Below, piece by piece: positions 10,370 through 22,410 of a DNA stretch of 64,000 bases (position 1 is its first letter; each line of letters starts with the position of its first letter). Under the pieces are notes generated by a model. The model worked only from the letters and a program-made list of their open reading frames with translations, ran no database searches and had not been told where the DNA came from. Origin of the DNA: Sarocladium kiliense (lineage: Eukaryota; Ascomycota; Sordariomycetes; Hypocreales; Sarocladiaceae); the NCBI GenBank assembly GCA_030734395.1, contig JAUZTG010000042.1:62001-126000 (forward strand), read 5' to 3'. The position numbers and the translations under genes are program-made.

Positions 10370-11086
10370 GATTAAGATATAGATGAAGTTTCTGGGTCGC
10401 AAATAAAGTCGCGATTTGTCTTTCAAGACTTATGAAGTCGGGTCCGATTTAAGCGGCGAATTGGCAGTGCAAACGAGGCCTGAAGCCATCGAGCACGGCC
10501 TTTGCAAAATGCGACGACCAAACCCTATGGCGCTTCCTGTTCTGTACCTTAGTCTGCCGTTGACGAAGTAATCGCTGAAGGAAACTTCAAAATTAGTGTC
10601 AGACTGCGGCCCCTCCCCTTCGGCAGTACCAGAAACGTAGACTTTTGAACTGGCGAAACGGTTATACCTTATGCTGTTTATGGTGCCTGGCCCACGGTAC
10701 CAAAATCCTGAGGTCAGGGAGGAATCGTACTGATCAAGGTACTGTACCGAACCTTATCGTACTTGCGCGTTAGCTGAGGTGGGGCAGTCGGGAGCCGAGT
10801 ATTTTCCGCTGGAGCTTCAAAGCTGCCACCTGGACCTTCGTCGGATCCAGGGTCCAGCTGCGACGTGTACCACAACAAAAGCGCAATCCATCTGCATTTT
10901 CGCAATCGCTCAGCTCAATCTTATTTCGGTGTCTGGACCATCTTTCGAGCTTTTTTCTTTCTTTCTGATGCACTGGGCCAGCGCAGAGCAGAGTCGCTGC
11001 GTCCTTCGATAACACGAGCTTCGACCGACGGCACGCATCCTCGACTGGCGGTCCCCAAACGGCAGCGAGCCTCCGAACCTCTTACA
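10370..11086. other. Intergenic with CT-rich leader of the GTB1 gene
   Basis: No gene. A CT-rich stretch (about 10945-10970, CTTTTTTCTTTCTTTCTG) precedes the start at 11087, as is common in the leaders of active fungal genes. Confidence 0.45.
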
Positions 11087-12894
11087 ATGTTACAAATCAG
11101 TTCTTTGGCACTTTTCAGTGCCATTGGGTCGTTTACTCTGGCAGCTGCGGGCAGCTTGCCGCGTGGCGTTGGCCCAGAGTGTACGTCTCACCGTGCACTT
11201 GGAACAAGGACACCGCAAGGCTAACATCAGGTCATTTAGTCGCCTCTTTTTACCAGGACAAGGATTCCTTCTCTTGCATCACAAACGCTGCAATCAAGTT
11301 GAGCTTGAGTCAAGTCAATGACAATACCTGCGACTGCCCAGATGGCTCCGACGAACCCGGAACTGCGGCTTGCGCCTCGATCGATCCCCTTTCACCGGAC
11401 CAACCCCTCCCGGGCTCAATTTCGGGGTCATCCGGCGCGAGAAATGCGCTGCCTGGCTTTTGGTGCGAAAATAAAGGACACATCGGCATGTATGTCCCAT
11501 TCATCTACGTCAATGACGGTGTCTGTGACTACGAGCTCTGCTGCGATGGCTCCGAGGAATACCGGCACATCAACGGCATCAAGTGCGAAAATCGCTGTGC
11601 TCAGATTGGCAAGGAATATCGAAAGCTCGAAGACGAAAAGCGGTCTAAGCTGGACCGTGCTGGGAAGAAGAGGAAAGCCATGGCCCAGCAAGCTGCTGAG
11701 CTCCGGGCGGGAGTTGAAGCCCGTCTGACGGAACTTGTTGGCGAGGTTGCCCGGCTAGAGTCGAGGCGAGATGATTTACAGAAGGCACATGCCCAAGCGG
11801 TGCTGGAAGACAAGGGCAAGGTCGTCAGGGGCGAGGGGGAAGGCGGCAAGCTCGGGGTTTTGGTCAACCTCGCAAAGCAGCGTGTGAATGAGCTCCGAAC
11901 CACCCTCGGCAACATCGTGGAACAACGCGATGAGCTGCGGCGAGAGGCAGATGAGCTCCGCGAGATTCTTCGCAAGCTCAAGGAAGAGTACAATCCGAAC
12001 TTCAACGATGCAGGAGTAAAGGCTGCCGTCAAGTCGTTTGAGGAGTACGCTGCCCGTGACGCTGCTGAAACGAATGAGAACATTCCCGACTCGGAAGTTG
12101 GTGAGATCTTGCAGGAGGACAGCGAGACAAGTGGCGTGAACTGGAAGGCGTTTGAGGAACTGCAACAGGACGATACCGAAGTTTGTAAGTCATGTCCATT
12201 CGCGCCGTTTGCAATCGGCATCATGCAGCTGACAACTGGTCCAGTGTACAATCTAGAGGCTTACTTACCAGCGTTCCTTCGCGACATTCTCCGCCAGCAG
12301 CTGGCCTCGCTTCGAAAGTGGCTTGTGCAGAACGGTATACTGGCAGACAACAGCCAGCCTGGGTCCGAGTCACAGTCCGTAAGGTCCGCTCGAGAGGCAC
12401 TAGAAGCCGCGGAGAAAGAAGTTAAGAGCAAGAAATATGACTTGGAGAAGCAACAAGCGGACCTTGACAAGGACTACGGACCATCCGACATCTTCCGTGC
12501 CCTCAGCGGCAAATGTGTTAGCGTTGATTCCGGCGAGTACACATACGAACTCTGCTGGCTTGACAAGACGTCGCAAAAGTCCAAGAAGGGCCATGGCAAC
12601 ACCAACATGGGCAGTTTCGAACGCATTGAGCGTGCCATGGCTGATGATGAGGACAGACTCGATGGCAAGAGTCTGGGTAAGGGAGAGAGGCTCGTTCTGC
12701 ACTATGAAGACGGCCAGCAATGCTGGAACGGGCCCCGAAGGAGAACTGACGTTTGGCTCGCATGTGCTGAGACTGAGGAGCTCTGGCGTGTGAGCGAGTC
12801 AGAAAAGTGTGTTTACAAGATGGAAGTTGGCACTCCGGCCGCCTGCGAGTTGGATGAGACACTTCAGAAGCCGCGGGAAAAGGACGAGCTGTGA
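11087..12894 (+). CDS. GTB1: Glucosidase II beta subunit, ER N-glycan processing
   Basis: Three exons: 11087-11180, 11240-12184 and 12245-12894 (562 residues). The 60-nt second intron is in frame and without a stop, so it is easily missed. A signal peptide is followed by RGVGPEFASFY, the conserved start of the mature protein. Two LDL-receptor class A-like cysteine modules follow (CDCPDGSDEPGTAAC; GVCDYELCCDGSEE), then a long charged coiled coil (about 11600-12100). The C-terminal MRH lectin domain (GKCVSVDSGEYTYELCW...QQCWNGPRRRT...C) recognises trimmed mannose. The protein ends in KDEL, an ER retention signal. With the catalytic alpha subunit, not in this window, it removes the inner glucoses from N-glycans in the calnexin cycle. 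Confidence 0.95.
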
Positions 12895-13528
12895 TCATCG
12901 ATGTAGATTGCGGGAATTATATAGCAGTCTCAATGTGCAAATAAGAGAATAATGCATCCTGGTATACACAATAGGCGTATGCGAGCGCTCATGCTAGGAT
13001 CTTACGCCGCACCTAAGCCAAGGCGCCGGCACAGCTTGGAAGAGGCTCGGTCTTCATCCCGCCATGTTACTTGGATTGCGAAGGCATTGGAGGAGCCTCA
13101 TTCTTATGCCATTGCAAACACTCTCATCTGCAACAGGCCGGGCTCAACCTTTCACTTTGTCTGTCGCCATGAGTGGATCACATTGAGCTGGTGTAGAACT
13201 GAACCAGGCTGAGTGGAGGTTTCAGTACGATTCAAATGCTCTTCCCAAGCTTCACTATCTCAGTCACATACGTTTCAGGGAATGGATTAGGCAGTCTTGC
13301 AGTCACAAACAACAGGGTATATAATATTGAGAAGGTTAAGCGGCCACAACAGACAGATTGGCAGGCTCTGAAGCTTGCGTTCTCGTGCCGTTGAAAGCAT
13401 TACATAAAACATAAGACAGAGGCTATCTCAGCAAACCTGTCCTGGAGAAACATGTCCCCAATGATGGCGTCCAGAGACTTGAGAGAACCATGCGATGCGA
13501 TGCAATGCAAAAACCAAGTGCAGGGTGC
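12895..13528. other. Intergenic between convergent genes
   Basis: Contains the 3' flanks of GTB1 (plus) and the transporter (minus). No further gene supported. Confidence 0.5.
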
Positions 13529-15258
13529 TTAGACAGCCTCGCGGGTAGAGACCTGACCCTGTCCCTCGGACTTGGCACCAGCATCGGTGGTCTCGCCGTA
13601 GCTGGGCTCGTCGCCGAACTGAATCTTCTTCTCGACAGCAGCGCTGGCCTTGTTGTTGTACTCCTCGTCCTCGAACACTGGGGTGAAATAATTAGTATCA
13701 AATGAAATGAGCGGCCGGTGGTTGGGTGACACTCACTGAAGGCAAGCTCCTCGAGCGTGCGGTTGTAGGTCTCGGGGTAAAGGAAGAAGACAATGATGAA
13801 CTCGAAAGCGATCCAGCCGCAGTAGATGGCCAGGAAGCGCCACTTGATGGCGGAGATGGCGATAGAGTTGACGTTGTTGGAGAAGAAACCGGCAAGCTTG
13901 CCGAAGATCTGCTGAACACCGATACCACGAGAGCGCGTGGCATAGGGCCAGAGCTCGACAAGGTAGGTGTAAGTGAGGGCGTTGTTGCCAATGTTGTAGG
14001 CGGGCGAGTAGGCGAAGTAGAAGAACATAGCGGCAATGCTGGCGGACTTGTTCTCAACTCCAGCGGCATCAGCAGCCTGGATCCTCTCAAGACCAACGGT
14101 GTAACCAATGAACATCAGAAGCATCATGCTGGCTGACAGCATGTACATCTTGCGACGAGGGAAGCGGGGCACGATCAGAGCGAGGATAGTGGCGTTGAAG
14201 AAACCCCAGCAGGCATTGGCGACGTTGACACGAGTCTTCCTGTAGTTGGTCTTGATGCCCATCAGGGTGAACAGCTGGTTGCTGTAGTAGCTGATGAGGG
14301 TGTTGCCAGACAGCTGGGTGAACAGACCAATGAAGACGGTGACGAGGAAACGGCGGCGCATACCAGCGGTGCGGAGGAGATCCATCCAGCTCTGCTTAGC
14401 AGCCTCCATCTCCATGTGAATGGTCTCGCGGATCTGGACGATTTCAGCCTGGACGAGGAGGGAAGTCGGGTCTCCCTCAGCGTGGTACTTGACGAGGATG
14501 GCAGCAGCGTCATCATCGCGATCCTTGGAGATGAGGAAACGAGGGGACTCGGGGAGCAGGAAGACAGTGCAGATCTGCAGAAGTGACGGGCAGATCTGGA
14601 GGAGAGAGGGCAAACGCCAGCCCCATTCGGTCTTCATCTCGGAGGTCTCGATAGCAATAGCGGCAGCGGTGATCTGGCCAATGAAGTAGGAAGAGTTGAA
14701 GAGCGAAGTGAGAATAGCACGCTCCTTAGGGTGACCGAGCTCACCAATCATGGCAGCACCGGAGATGATGGCGAACAGGATGCCAATACCGAGGATAAGA
14801 CGGGAGACAATGTACATGCCGACGTTCTGAGAGAAACCCTGGAGGAGAGCACCAACAACCATGATGAGGGAGCCGAGCATGATGGACCAGCGACGACCCC
14901 AGCGGTTGGCGACGTAAGGAGCAAACGGCACACCGAGAACGGAGCCCAGCATGTAGGAGGAGTTGACAAAACCAAGCAGACCGGGCTCAATACCGTAGAC
15001 GTCGTTTCCATCATCGTCGACCTTGTCGATACGGCCGTTGCTGAGGTATCGGTGCCACTCCTGGGACATCTGGAGGGTGTTGACGAGCTGAGAGTCGAAA
15101 CCGGAAGTCATCTCGACACCCATGCAGCACAGGAAGAGCCAGATGTACATGACACGCAGATTGGGCTTCTTGTACCATGGGACCTTGTCCTCCTCGACGA
15201 GACGAGAGACAACGGGATCCGCCGTGTTACCGACGTTTACCTTGGGAGCGGCAACCAT
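13529..15258 (-). CDS. MFS sugar transporter, LAC12/lactose-permease-like
   Basis: Exons on the minus strand are 15258-13737 and 13677-13529 (556 residues), with a 59-nt intron GTGAGT...CAG near the 3' end. Reading through the intron would add a long unrelated tail, so the spliced end (MFEDEEYNNKASAA...STREAV) is preferred. Twelve membrane segments are expected. Signatures of the sugar porter family are RWGRRWS after TM2, PESPRFLISKDR before the central loop, and PETYNRTLEEL at the end. The start at 15258 (MVAAPKVNVG) is chosen because upstream codons look like leader sequence. The N-terminus with WYKKPNLRVMY and GFDSQLVN resembles the lactose permease/LAC12 branch. The true substrate (disaccharide or hexose) is inferred. 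Codon use is strongly biased, suggesting high expression. Confidence 0.92.
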
Positions 15259-18200
15259 GTTTGCGGTTGTGTGATTGTTCCGAATCCTGAGGAAGGGTTG
15301 GGAAAATAGCACAGGCCAAGGTGCTGTTGAGTGAAGAGAAAGAAAGGTCCCCTTGAGGTTGAGTCTTCTGCAGGGTTGAGGCAGGACTTGGGATGGGTGG
15401 GAGAGCAAGAAGAGGAAGCGATGGAGGTGCGAACCACGGTCCTACTTAAACAAAAAGTGAGGATGGAGATTCAAAGGGTACACCAGGGCTCCCAAGTCGT
15501 AGCCGAGAAACGACGGATGGGGCCGCCGAGAATGGTACGGTACGGGTGAGGTGCAGTCGACTTCCTGGGGAAACGAGATGACAGTCAGGTTGTGCATCTA
15601 GGTCAGCAGACCTCCGCATAGCGATCGAAGGGGGCCCCGGGGGGTTGAGAACTCCATATTCTGGAGGAAACATTCGCCCCAGTAGGTCTGTATCCGGCTA
15701 TGTCCATGCTCGCTGAGATGTAGTGCGGCAGGCTAGCATTCCGGCTGTTGGTTCAAGCGCAGGAAAGAAGCGTCCTAGACTTGGCTCGGCGACGAAAGGG
15801 CTGCCGAACTGTGCTCAGATCATTGCAGAGTTCGGGGAGACTCCGCGTCGGGGAGGTTCCCCAAAAGCCACGGCGAGCTAGGATTGGTCCAAGGCCAGAC
15901 GAGAAGGTTGGTCAAGAGGGGCGGGTAGGGACGGTTGCAAACATAGCGTGTGGCCCCATTTGATGAAAGTCCCGAGGGTTGGCGACCGGGTCCAGCAGGC
16001 GAGCGGGAGATGGGAAAGACAAGTCTTTGCCCAACTCGGGGTGCTACTTCGGCAGCATAACTGGGGGGGTGAGCAGGGGTTGGCGAGAAGCGGGGGGAGG
16101 AGCGCAGAGCAGGAGGACGGAAGAAAGTTGCTTATCCTGATCAGGAAGATGGAGGTGTGGCCGTTTCTCGCGTGGGACGTGGAGGGGGTCCAGTTGGTTG
16201 GAGAAGAGCTGGACATGGAGGTCGAACGCAGGTTGAGGCTGGTGGGGAACGAGGAGGAAAGGCGGAGAAAAGAGGAGCCGACGACGGGGCTTCTAGAAGC
16301 TGATTGAACTGGATAAATTGCAGATGAGCCTGAAGTGGCTAGTGCCAGCCAGGGAAAGCTTTTTCGTTTAGGGGGTGGGGCACGAGGAGTGGCGTCCGGG
16401 GGCAGGCACTGAACTGCCAGTGAGGCTGCCGTGCGGATTTACTTCAGACGAGGCAATCGCTGAAGACGGGCTTCAGACCAGTGATATCCGGGGGAGAACT
16501 GGCTGCTGGAGTGTCCCATTGATGCTACGCGGGCTGAGCATCAATCGTCCTTTGCCCAGTGTGACTAAGCACTCGTAACAGCTGATTTCACCCAGCACGT
16601 AGATACGGCTCCATCTCTGTCACATCAAAAGCTTTCATCCGGCACGCGCCCACAGGACCCGTTGCTCCCATCGTAACCGTCTCCTCGGAAGTACGTACTG
16701 TACGGAACACCATGCACTTCATACATCTGATCACCTCATCACCTCTTTCCACGTTAGTCTCTTGCCAGCCCAGTTCGTCCTCAGCTTCATGGCCGATTTC
16801 AACCAACATCACTTGGCCCCCGCCCTCCATCTCAGCTTCTGGGTGCACACCACCCCATCAAGCTTCAATTTACCGCGCATCGTCCAACACCACCTCAATA
16901 AGCATAACCCTCAAGCTACCAGCAAATGGGAGGACGGGGGTGCCCAGAGCTCCAAATGCACCCACACTGCAGAAGGCGCAGGAATACGGTCTTGGTGCCT
17001 GTCAGGCACTTTCCATCCCCAGACTTGGTGTCAGCAGAGTTGATCAGGCCGCTGATCAGATCCAGAACCGCGCAAAGATCATCCATGAGCATACAAAGGC
17101 GACTTCTCCTCAGGGCCATATTTCCGGACACCCCAACGCCGAGCCATCTAGATGATTCTGCCGCCTTGTTGTGGCTCGTTCGTTTCGGCAACTGGCCAAG
17201 CCGTGTTGTGATCGAGCTTCCGCGTCGCCGCACATCATATGTAGTTGACTGAGAACCTCCATGCCCGAGTCAAAACTCGCCTATGTAAGGTGCTGTTGTC
17301 CTTCGCCGAGCCGCCGAGGTCAGCGCCGTCTCGGATTTTAGCGAACAAATAAGATGCGATATCCACGGCTATGTCAAATCCACCAGGCTGGGCCAACTGA
17401 TGAGACTCAGGTGGTCCAGAAAAAAAAATCTAGAAAGCAGATGGGACCATCTCGAGCCCCATTGCCGCGGGAAAAAGACTTTGACTTCGACCATTCTATT
17501 AAGCAAATCCCCACCCTTCCTCATAATCTTCGCTTTCGCCAGCGTCTGTGCACGGTCTCATTCTCGCCACAACTTTCACAGCCTCAGTGTGAGATTTGCA
17601 TCAACCAGCTACTCGTGTTATTCATGCTTCAACCAGGCCTCAGACCCCTGTGCAATTAAACCCAGCAGACGCGAGGCAGGCACAGCAAACCGTGCTGATG
17701 CCAAGACACAAGGTCACATGGATATCACCCTGGCGTGCCGTGCCCATCTATTCCCTGAGGTGCTCTAGTCCTGTGGCCTTTGCGGCCTTCAGCGATCGGC
17801 TCATGTATGCACGACGCGCCTCAGTCTCCACCGCGCGACATGTTCAATCAAGCATGCCAATATTGTAGGCGAAGGTCAAATAAACGTGAAGCAAGCTCAT
17901 GTGCCACATGTCGTACACAATTACATTCCACAAGCGATTCGATAAGCGCTGGGCGCGGGGCCAGCCCGACTCGCAAAATGCACGGAGATGGCATAGCTTA
18001 AACAATGGTCTGACTGAGCCGCAACCACACTGGCTGGCTAGTTGCCGCAAGTGACATATTTGTTGTCTTTAACTTCGGCTGTTGGTTCAGCCACTGTAAC
18101 AAGGCCACAGCAACTTCTCGTAGATCTCTTCGGTGCTACTCGTCCACCCCGGCTCTGTCTGGGGACATCCCCCGTGGGCATCCCGCCGTGATGAACCAAG

Positions 18201-18954
18201 ATACTGAGGATATGTCAGACAGAATTATAGCTCCGTACAAGAGGCAGATCCAACTCCACGGGGCCTCTATACAGCGGCGCGGCGGCCCGCCCACGTATCT
18301 CCAACGACCGGCAGCACGTCCCGGATGGAGCTGTCTTCACGTGGCGCTCGCATGCTGTTACCAGCAAACGCGCTCGACCACCTCACGACGTAGCATCGCA
18401 GGGTGCCCAACTGCGCGTGGTCCTGCATACCACGACACTGATTCAGGGTTTCCGCCAGTGAGCGCGTTGCGTCCTCTCTTAGTGCGGTATTCGTCCAATG
18501 CGGAAAGAACCTTATTCCATTCTCCTGGTTTCTGCGGTCTCTTTTGGCAATAATGGCGGTCGTTCAATTCTGGGCCCCATTGGCACTTAAAGAGGATGCA
18601 TGTCGCGACAGGCTGTATCATACGCCTCCCTTGTCACCGTTGGTTGCTGTTGGTGCATTGGTCGTCCTCAGTCCTACTGATTCACAAGCGCCATTCCAAG
18701 CCACACGACACTATCGTGTGCCCATGTTCATTTCGCCTCTGCTTGTTTGGTCTTGGCCTCCCCTACACAGGCTGCAAGGCCAAGCTAAGGTGCGGATGTG
18801 CCGCCGTGCTCATGACGCCTGAGCAGACGCGACTCATACGGGGTACGAGATTGGGGAACAGTCACATCGTCCTCAATCCATAGGTCTTTTGATCATTGTC
18901 ATTTTCCCGTCTCTTCCTACAGCAGTCACCACCCGCTTCCGTCCCTCTCGTTCC
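15259..18954. other. 3.7-kb intergenic region upstream of the transporter
   Basis: The first 150 bp form a CT-rich leader on the minus strand (purine-rich as written, about 15329-15350). Open frames elsewhere, including 16712-17155 and 17354-17659, lack domains and show no consistent coding pattern. No tRNA or repeat was recognised. Confidence 0.45.
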
Positions 18955-21011
18955 TCACAAAGGATACAGAATGCCTGAGCGCAGGAAAGGCAACTCTAAC
19001 CCAACAACCTCGTCCTGCTCATCACGATAAAACACGATACGGTCCAGCGGTTCACGACCGTAATGCACCCAGTCACCCACCGACCACGTCATACACTCGT
19101 GCCCACTGACCAAGCCGGCACCCGGAAGGCTTGGTTTGGCTGTCGGCACTGCTGGGGACGAGGCGTTGAGGTCAGGCCAGAGGCGCCACACTTCGCCCCT
19201 TGCTGGTGATTTTCCGCCAGGCAATAGTGCCTCGCCAACGAGACCCGTGGGAAACAGCCGAATGGTCGGCCCAACTGTTTCCCCAGTGTATGACCCGATG
19301 GTCAGGTTCCAGATCTCCGTCATGGCGTTCACTAACTCAGTCGTCCGATTTTCGCCTATCGTCATGGTCACAGAGCCGAGGATCAGGGAGTTGCCGTCCT
19401 GCTCAATGGTAATGTGTACATTTTGAGGAAGTCCCGTCTCTGGCGTTGCGCCCGCGCCTTGGCATTCATATTTGGAGAAAGTGCGTGCATAATCCTGCCG
19501 TGCTTGGACCCGCGCTACACCGTCTACAGCAGGCAGGATCGCATCCAAGGCCGAGTCATAGATATCCGGCAGCGCGCCCATCGAACCGGCCGTCAATACG
19601 ATCACTGCGATGCCATATTCAGGCAACACGGAGAGCTGGCTGCGATACGACTGCGCTCCTCCGCTCTTGCCATAGATCGTGATCGGATGGGGATGTTCAG
19701 GTGTGAGATCAGACAACCTCAAGATCTCCCATGGCATGCCAACCGAGCTATATGGTCCCTCCGCGAAAGCCTGGGGTTTAAGCCAAGCCCTCGTCTGCGC
19801 TACAGTGAGCGCAAGCGAGTTCGTCAGCAAACCATGGCTAAACCTCGAAAGGTCCGAGATCGTGGAGACAAGACCTCCAGCCCTAGAAGTCGAATCAGCA
19901 TCGGACACATCAAACTGACATACAGCAAAACATATCCATTTGCAAGTATGTGGTCGGGTTTTCGTACGGGGTATTCAAGCCATAGTCAGACCCCCAGCCA
20001 TTTTCGCCTGGGGGGATAACTGCACGATCACTGTTGCCAGGCGAAGGGTGTGTGCTGCCCATTCCCAACTCCACGCAAACGTATTCCGCCATCATCTCAG
20101 TGTAGTTCTTTCCCGTGAACCTCTCCAGCGCAATTGCCAAGATGTTGAATGCCGCATTTGAATAGGCCGGTCGCTCCATGACTGCTGTGATAGGATATGA
20201 GCTCGAAACGCCTTGTAGGTATTCTGCATTTGAAGCATGTAAGTCTCTCAGGCCATTAAGGGTTGACTGGAAGGAGCTGTCTGGTCTGCGAAATATCTCG
20301 TACCTTGAAGGCTACATTCGCCATTGAGTCCTATCACGCCGCAGGATGGGTACTCCGAGTTGTTAAGTGGTGGAAATCCGACCGCTGTGACTACGTCTTT
20401 CAAAAAGTAGTACTCTGAGAAACCGTCTGATAACGTGCTCTGTCAGCTCCGCCCGAAGCAACAGCTTTGTGGCCCTGGGAAGAAGGAATTGGGGTCTTAC
20501 AGTCAGCAGTGACCCCGGCCAAGTGTGAGCCAAGCATCCTCAACGTGATATCGTCCCACCGATTCAGCGATGAAGCGTTTACCAACTCGGGTAAGTATTC
20601 AACGACAGATCTGTCGATATCGATGCCACTCTTTAGCATCAGGTAGTCGGTAAACACCTTCGTGATTGACCCGATCAGCCATTGGCTGTTCCTATCGAGC
20701 GTTTTCGTGCCCTCTGTGTTGGCGTCCGCAAGGTGGTGATACTCCCAGATCGGAGTATCAGGTTTCTCTTGATACATAGACACGACGGCAACAGAAAATG
20801 ACACGTTTTCGTGGGGCCAATCAATATGAAAACCATTATTGATCAGTTTGTCATAGGACTTTGTCAAATTCGTAGTAGCCATCGTGAACACGGGCGAGGT
20901 AGAAAGACTACTTGGTGCTGGCATTGTAGGCCCTGCAGGGTAGCATGACCCTCTGGCGCTGACCTGGGCGGAATGCAGAAATACCTGTAGAACCAAAGGT
21001 GACAAGAACAT
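18955..21011 (-). CDS. Secreted serine beta-lactamase/transpeptidase-fold protein
   Basis: Proposed exons, minus strand: 21011-20501, 20426-20338, 20266-19968 and 19882-18955 (608 residues). A signal peptide is present (MFLSPLVLQVFLHSAQ). Class C beta-lactamase/DD-peptidase-like motifs are in order: SxxK as SITK (Ser115-Lys118), YxN as YSN (Tyr235-Asn237), and KSG (Lys372-Gly374) in IYGKSGGAQS, standing for KTG. The last 85-nt intron is well supported, since splicing creates PAGGLVSTISDLSRF, a family block. The junction around 20267-20337 is uncertain: the 71-nt intron proposed has a weak GTGATA donor, and the alternatives are a 23-nt intron or a frameshift. Fungal members act as esterases, transesterases or lactamases, and the substrate here is unknown. 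Confidence 0.8.
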
Positions 21012-21079
21012 GGTTGCGACACGAATGAAGTCTTTGCCGACTGAATGTTCCCTTCAACGTCTATGAACCAAGGGCTTCC

Positions 21080-21088
21080 ATTTATATT
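21080..21088 (-). promoter_or_regulatory. TATA-like element of the beta-lactamase-fold gene
   Basis: On the minus strand AATATAAAT lies about 70 bp before the start codon at 21011, supporting that start. Confidence 0.4.
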
Positions 21089-21165
21089 CGTCCACCTGTC
21101 TATTAATTTACTTTTGCATCTCCATCAGTGACCATGCGTCAGATGCGGCCTGAGCCTTTCGACCG

Positions 21166-21266
21166 CAACACGAGATACGAAGTTAGCGTGAGGCGGAGAC
21201 CAACCCCAACTAGGGGATCAACAGTGCTAAAACGCGACGGCGCTGGTTAACAGATCACGAAATACG
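21166..21266. repeat. Diverged direct repeat, copy A
   Basis: Aligns by eye with 22047-22149 over its whole length. Both start CAACACGARATACGA and both end in a CACGAAATACG-like motif (CGCGAAGTACG in copy B). Many of the differences are A/G or C/T changes. The spacing of about 880 bp and same orientation recall LTRs or two copies of a small element, but no coding relic lies between. Confidence 0.6.
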
Positions 21267-22046
21267 CCCGTCATTTCATGTCCTGTGAACAAGGCTGAGT
21301 TCGAGATAGCACCGCCAGATTATAGGTATCGCCTGATAGAGAGTTGACAGAGATCCAATGGAGCTCGTGTACCTTGGACATGGACCTTGACTCCATGCTG
21401 GTTCCGGTACAAAGATTCCAGCAACCTCAAGGCCAAGGTTCTCGAACGTGATACAGTAATTCTGACTTGTGTACCACTCGGCCCTAGTAATTTCGAAGGA
21501 AATGCTCGGGTCTGATGTCTTGTGCATGCCTGTTGGGCCGAGAGTCGATTCAAGACACTTCATTGTACGAAGTCCTGTCAAGGTCATGCCTCCCCCCAAG
21601 ACATGATCATCAGGTAAGTGGCAGCCATACCTAATGGATTCATGCTCTGTGTCGAAAGCAAGTAGGGAGCCACAAGCCGAGACCACCCTGACGGGTGTTT
21701 CATCAGCTCTACTGGATGTGCCTGCATTGGGAAATAGATGACCTTATTTGTAGAACAGGTGCGGAATTTTGCAGACCTCGCTGGTTCGCATTGATGGAAA
21801 GACTAATGGAAGTTTCGGCATCGAAACCTAAAGGTTGTGGAACAGTCGCTCGACAAGTGTGTATAGCCGTCATGGTAACAAGGACGAGGACTGTGTGGTG
21901 CATTTCGCAGTCGTAACTGATTTGAGGCCATTCGAAGCGCATATGACGTTATCCTTAATCGTTCTTGCAACGTTAACAGCGCGAGGTTCTACTACGAGCC
22001 CATATGCCAACAACTGTAACATGCGTAAGAAGCAACGCTAGTGTAG

Positions 22047-22149
22047 ACAACACGAAATACGATATTGGCGCAGCGCGGGAGACCCGTTACAGCCAGAGAT
22101 CGACAGCGCTAAGTCGTGACGGCACCGAGACATAAATCGCGAAGTACGG
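22047..22149. repeat. Diverged direct repeat, copy B
   Basis: Partner of 21166-21266. The shared core includes the stretch around GATCRACAGYGCTAA and CGACGGC/TGACGGC. Same orientation as copy A. Confidence 0.6.
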
Positions 22150-22410
22150 ATACAGCCGCGTCCAGACACATTACGCACGACGATCGACTGCGAGGGCGAC
22201 GATGCCCGCCCGCCGTTCTCTTTGAGCTCTTGGCTTGCCGAGCGAGCGCATGACCAACCGCGCCGTATTGCAGGTTGTGTGCCTGGAACGCGTTCCCCTC
22301 CCGATGCTGGCGCATGTGGTATTTCCATCTCCGCCCTGGACGTTGAGGCATAATGAGGCAGTTAGCCGGTGCTGGACGAGTTCTGATGATCCATGCCCGG
22401 AATCTCGACC

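Larger units (their letters stand above)
21089..22410. other. Intergenic holding a pair of diverged direct repeats
   Basis: No gene is supported. A minus frame at 21276-21686 is open but carries no recognisable domain. The region is framed by two related blocks of about 100 bp described separately. Confidence 0.4.

Noticed and set aside
11087..12894. GTB1 without its second intron (in-frame, no stop)
   Set aside because: The 60-nt insert has GTAAGT and CAG ends and inserts unrelated residues between conserved segments, so it is treated as an intron.
13423..13677. Long C-terminal extension of the LAC12-like transporter by reading through
   Set aside because: The extension is Ser/Arg-rich and unlike any transporter tail. 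A 59-nt consensus intron gives a normal hydrophilic end instead.
21276..21686. 136-codon minus-strand frame between the lactamase-fold and ARA2-like genes
   Set aside because: No domain, no signal peptide, no splice partners, and it lies between diverged repeats. An open frame of this length is expected by chance.
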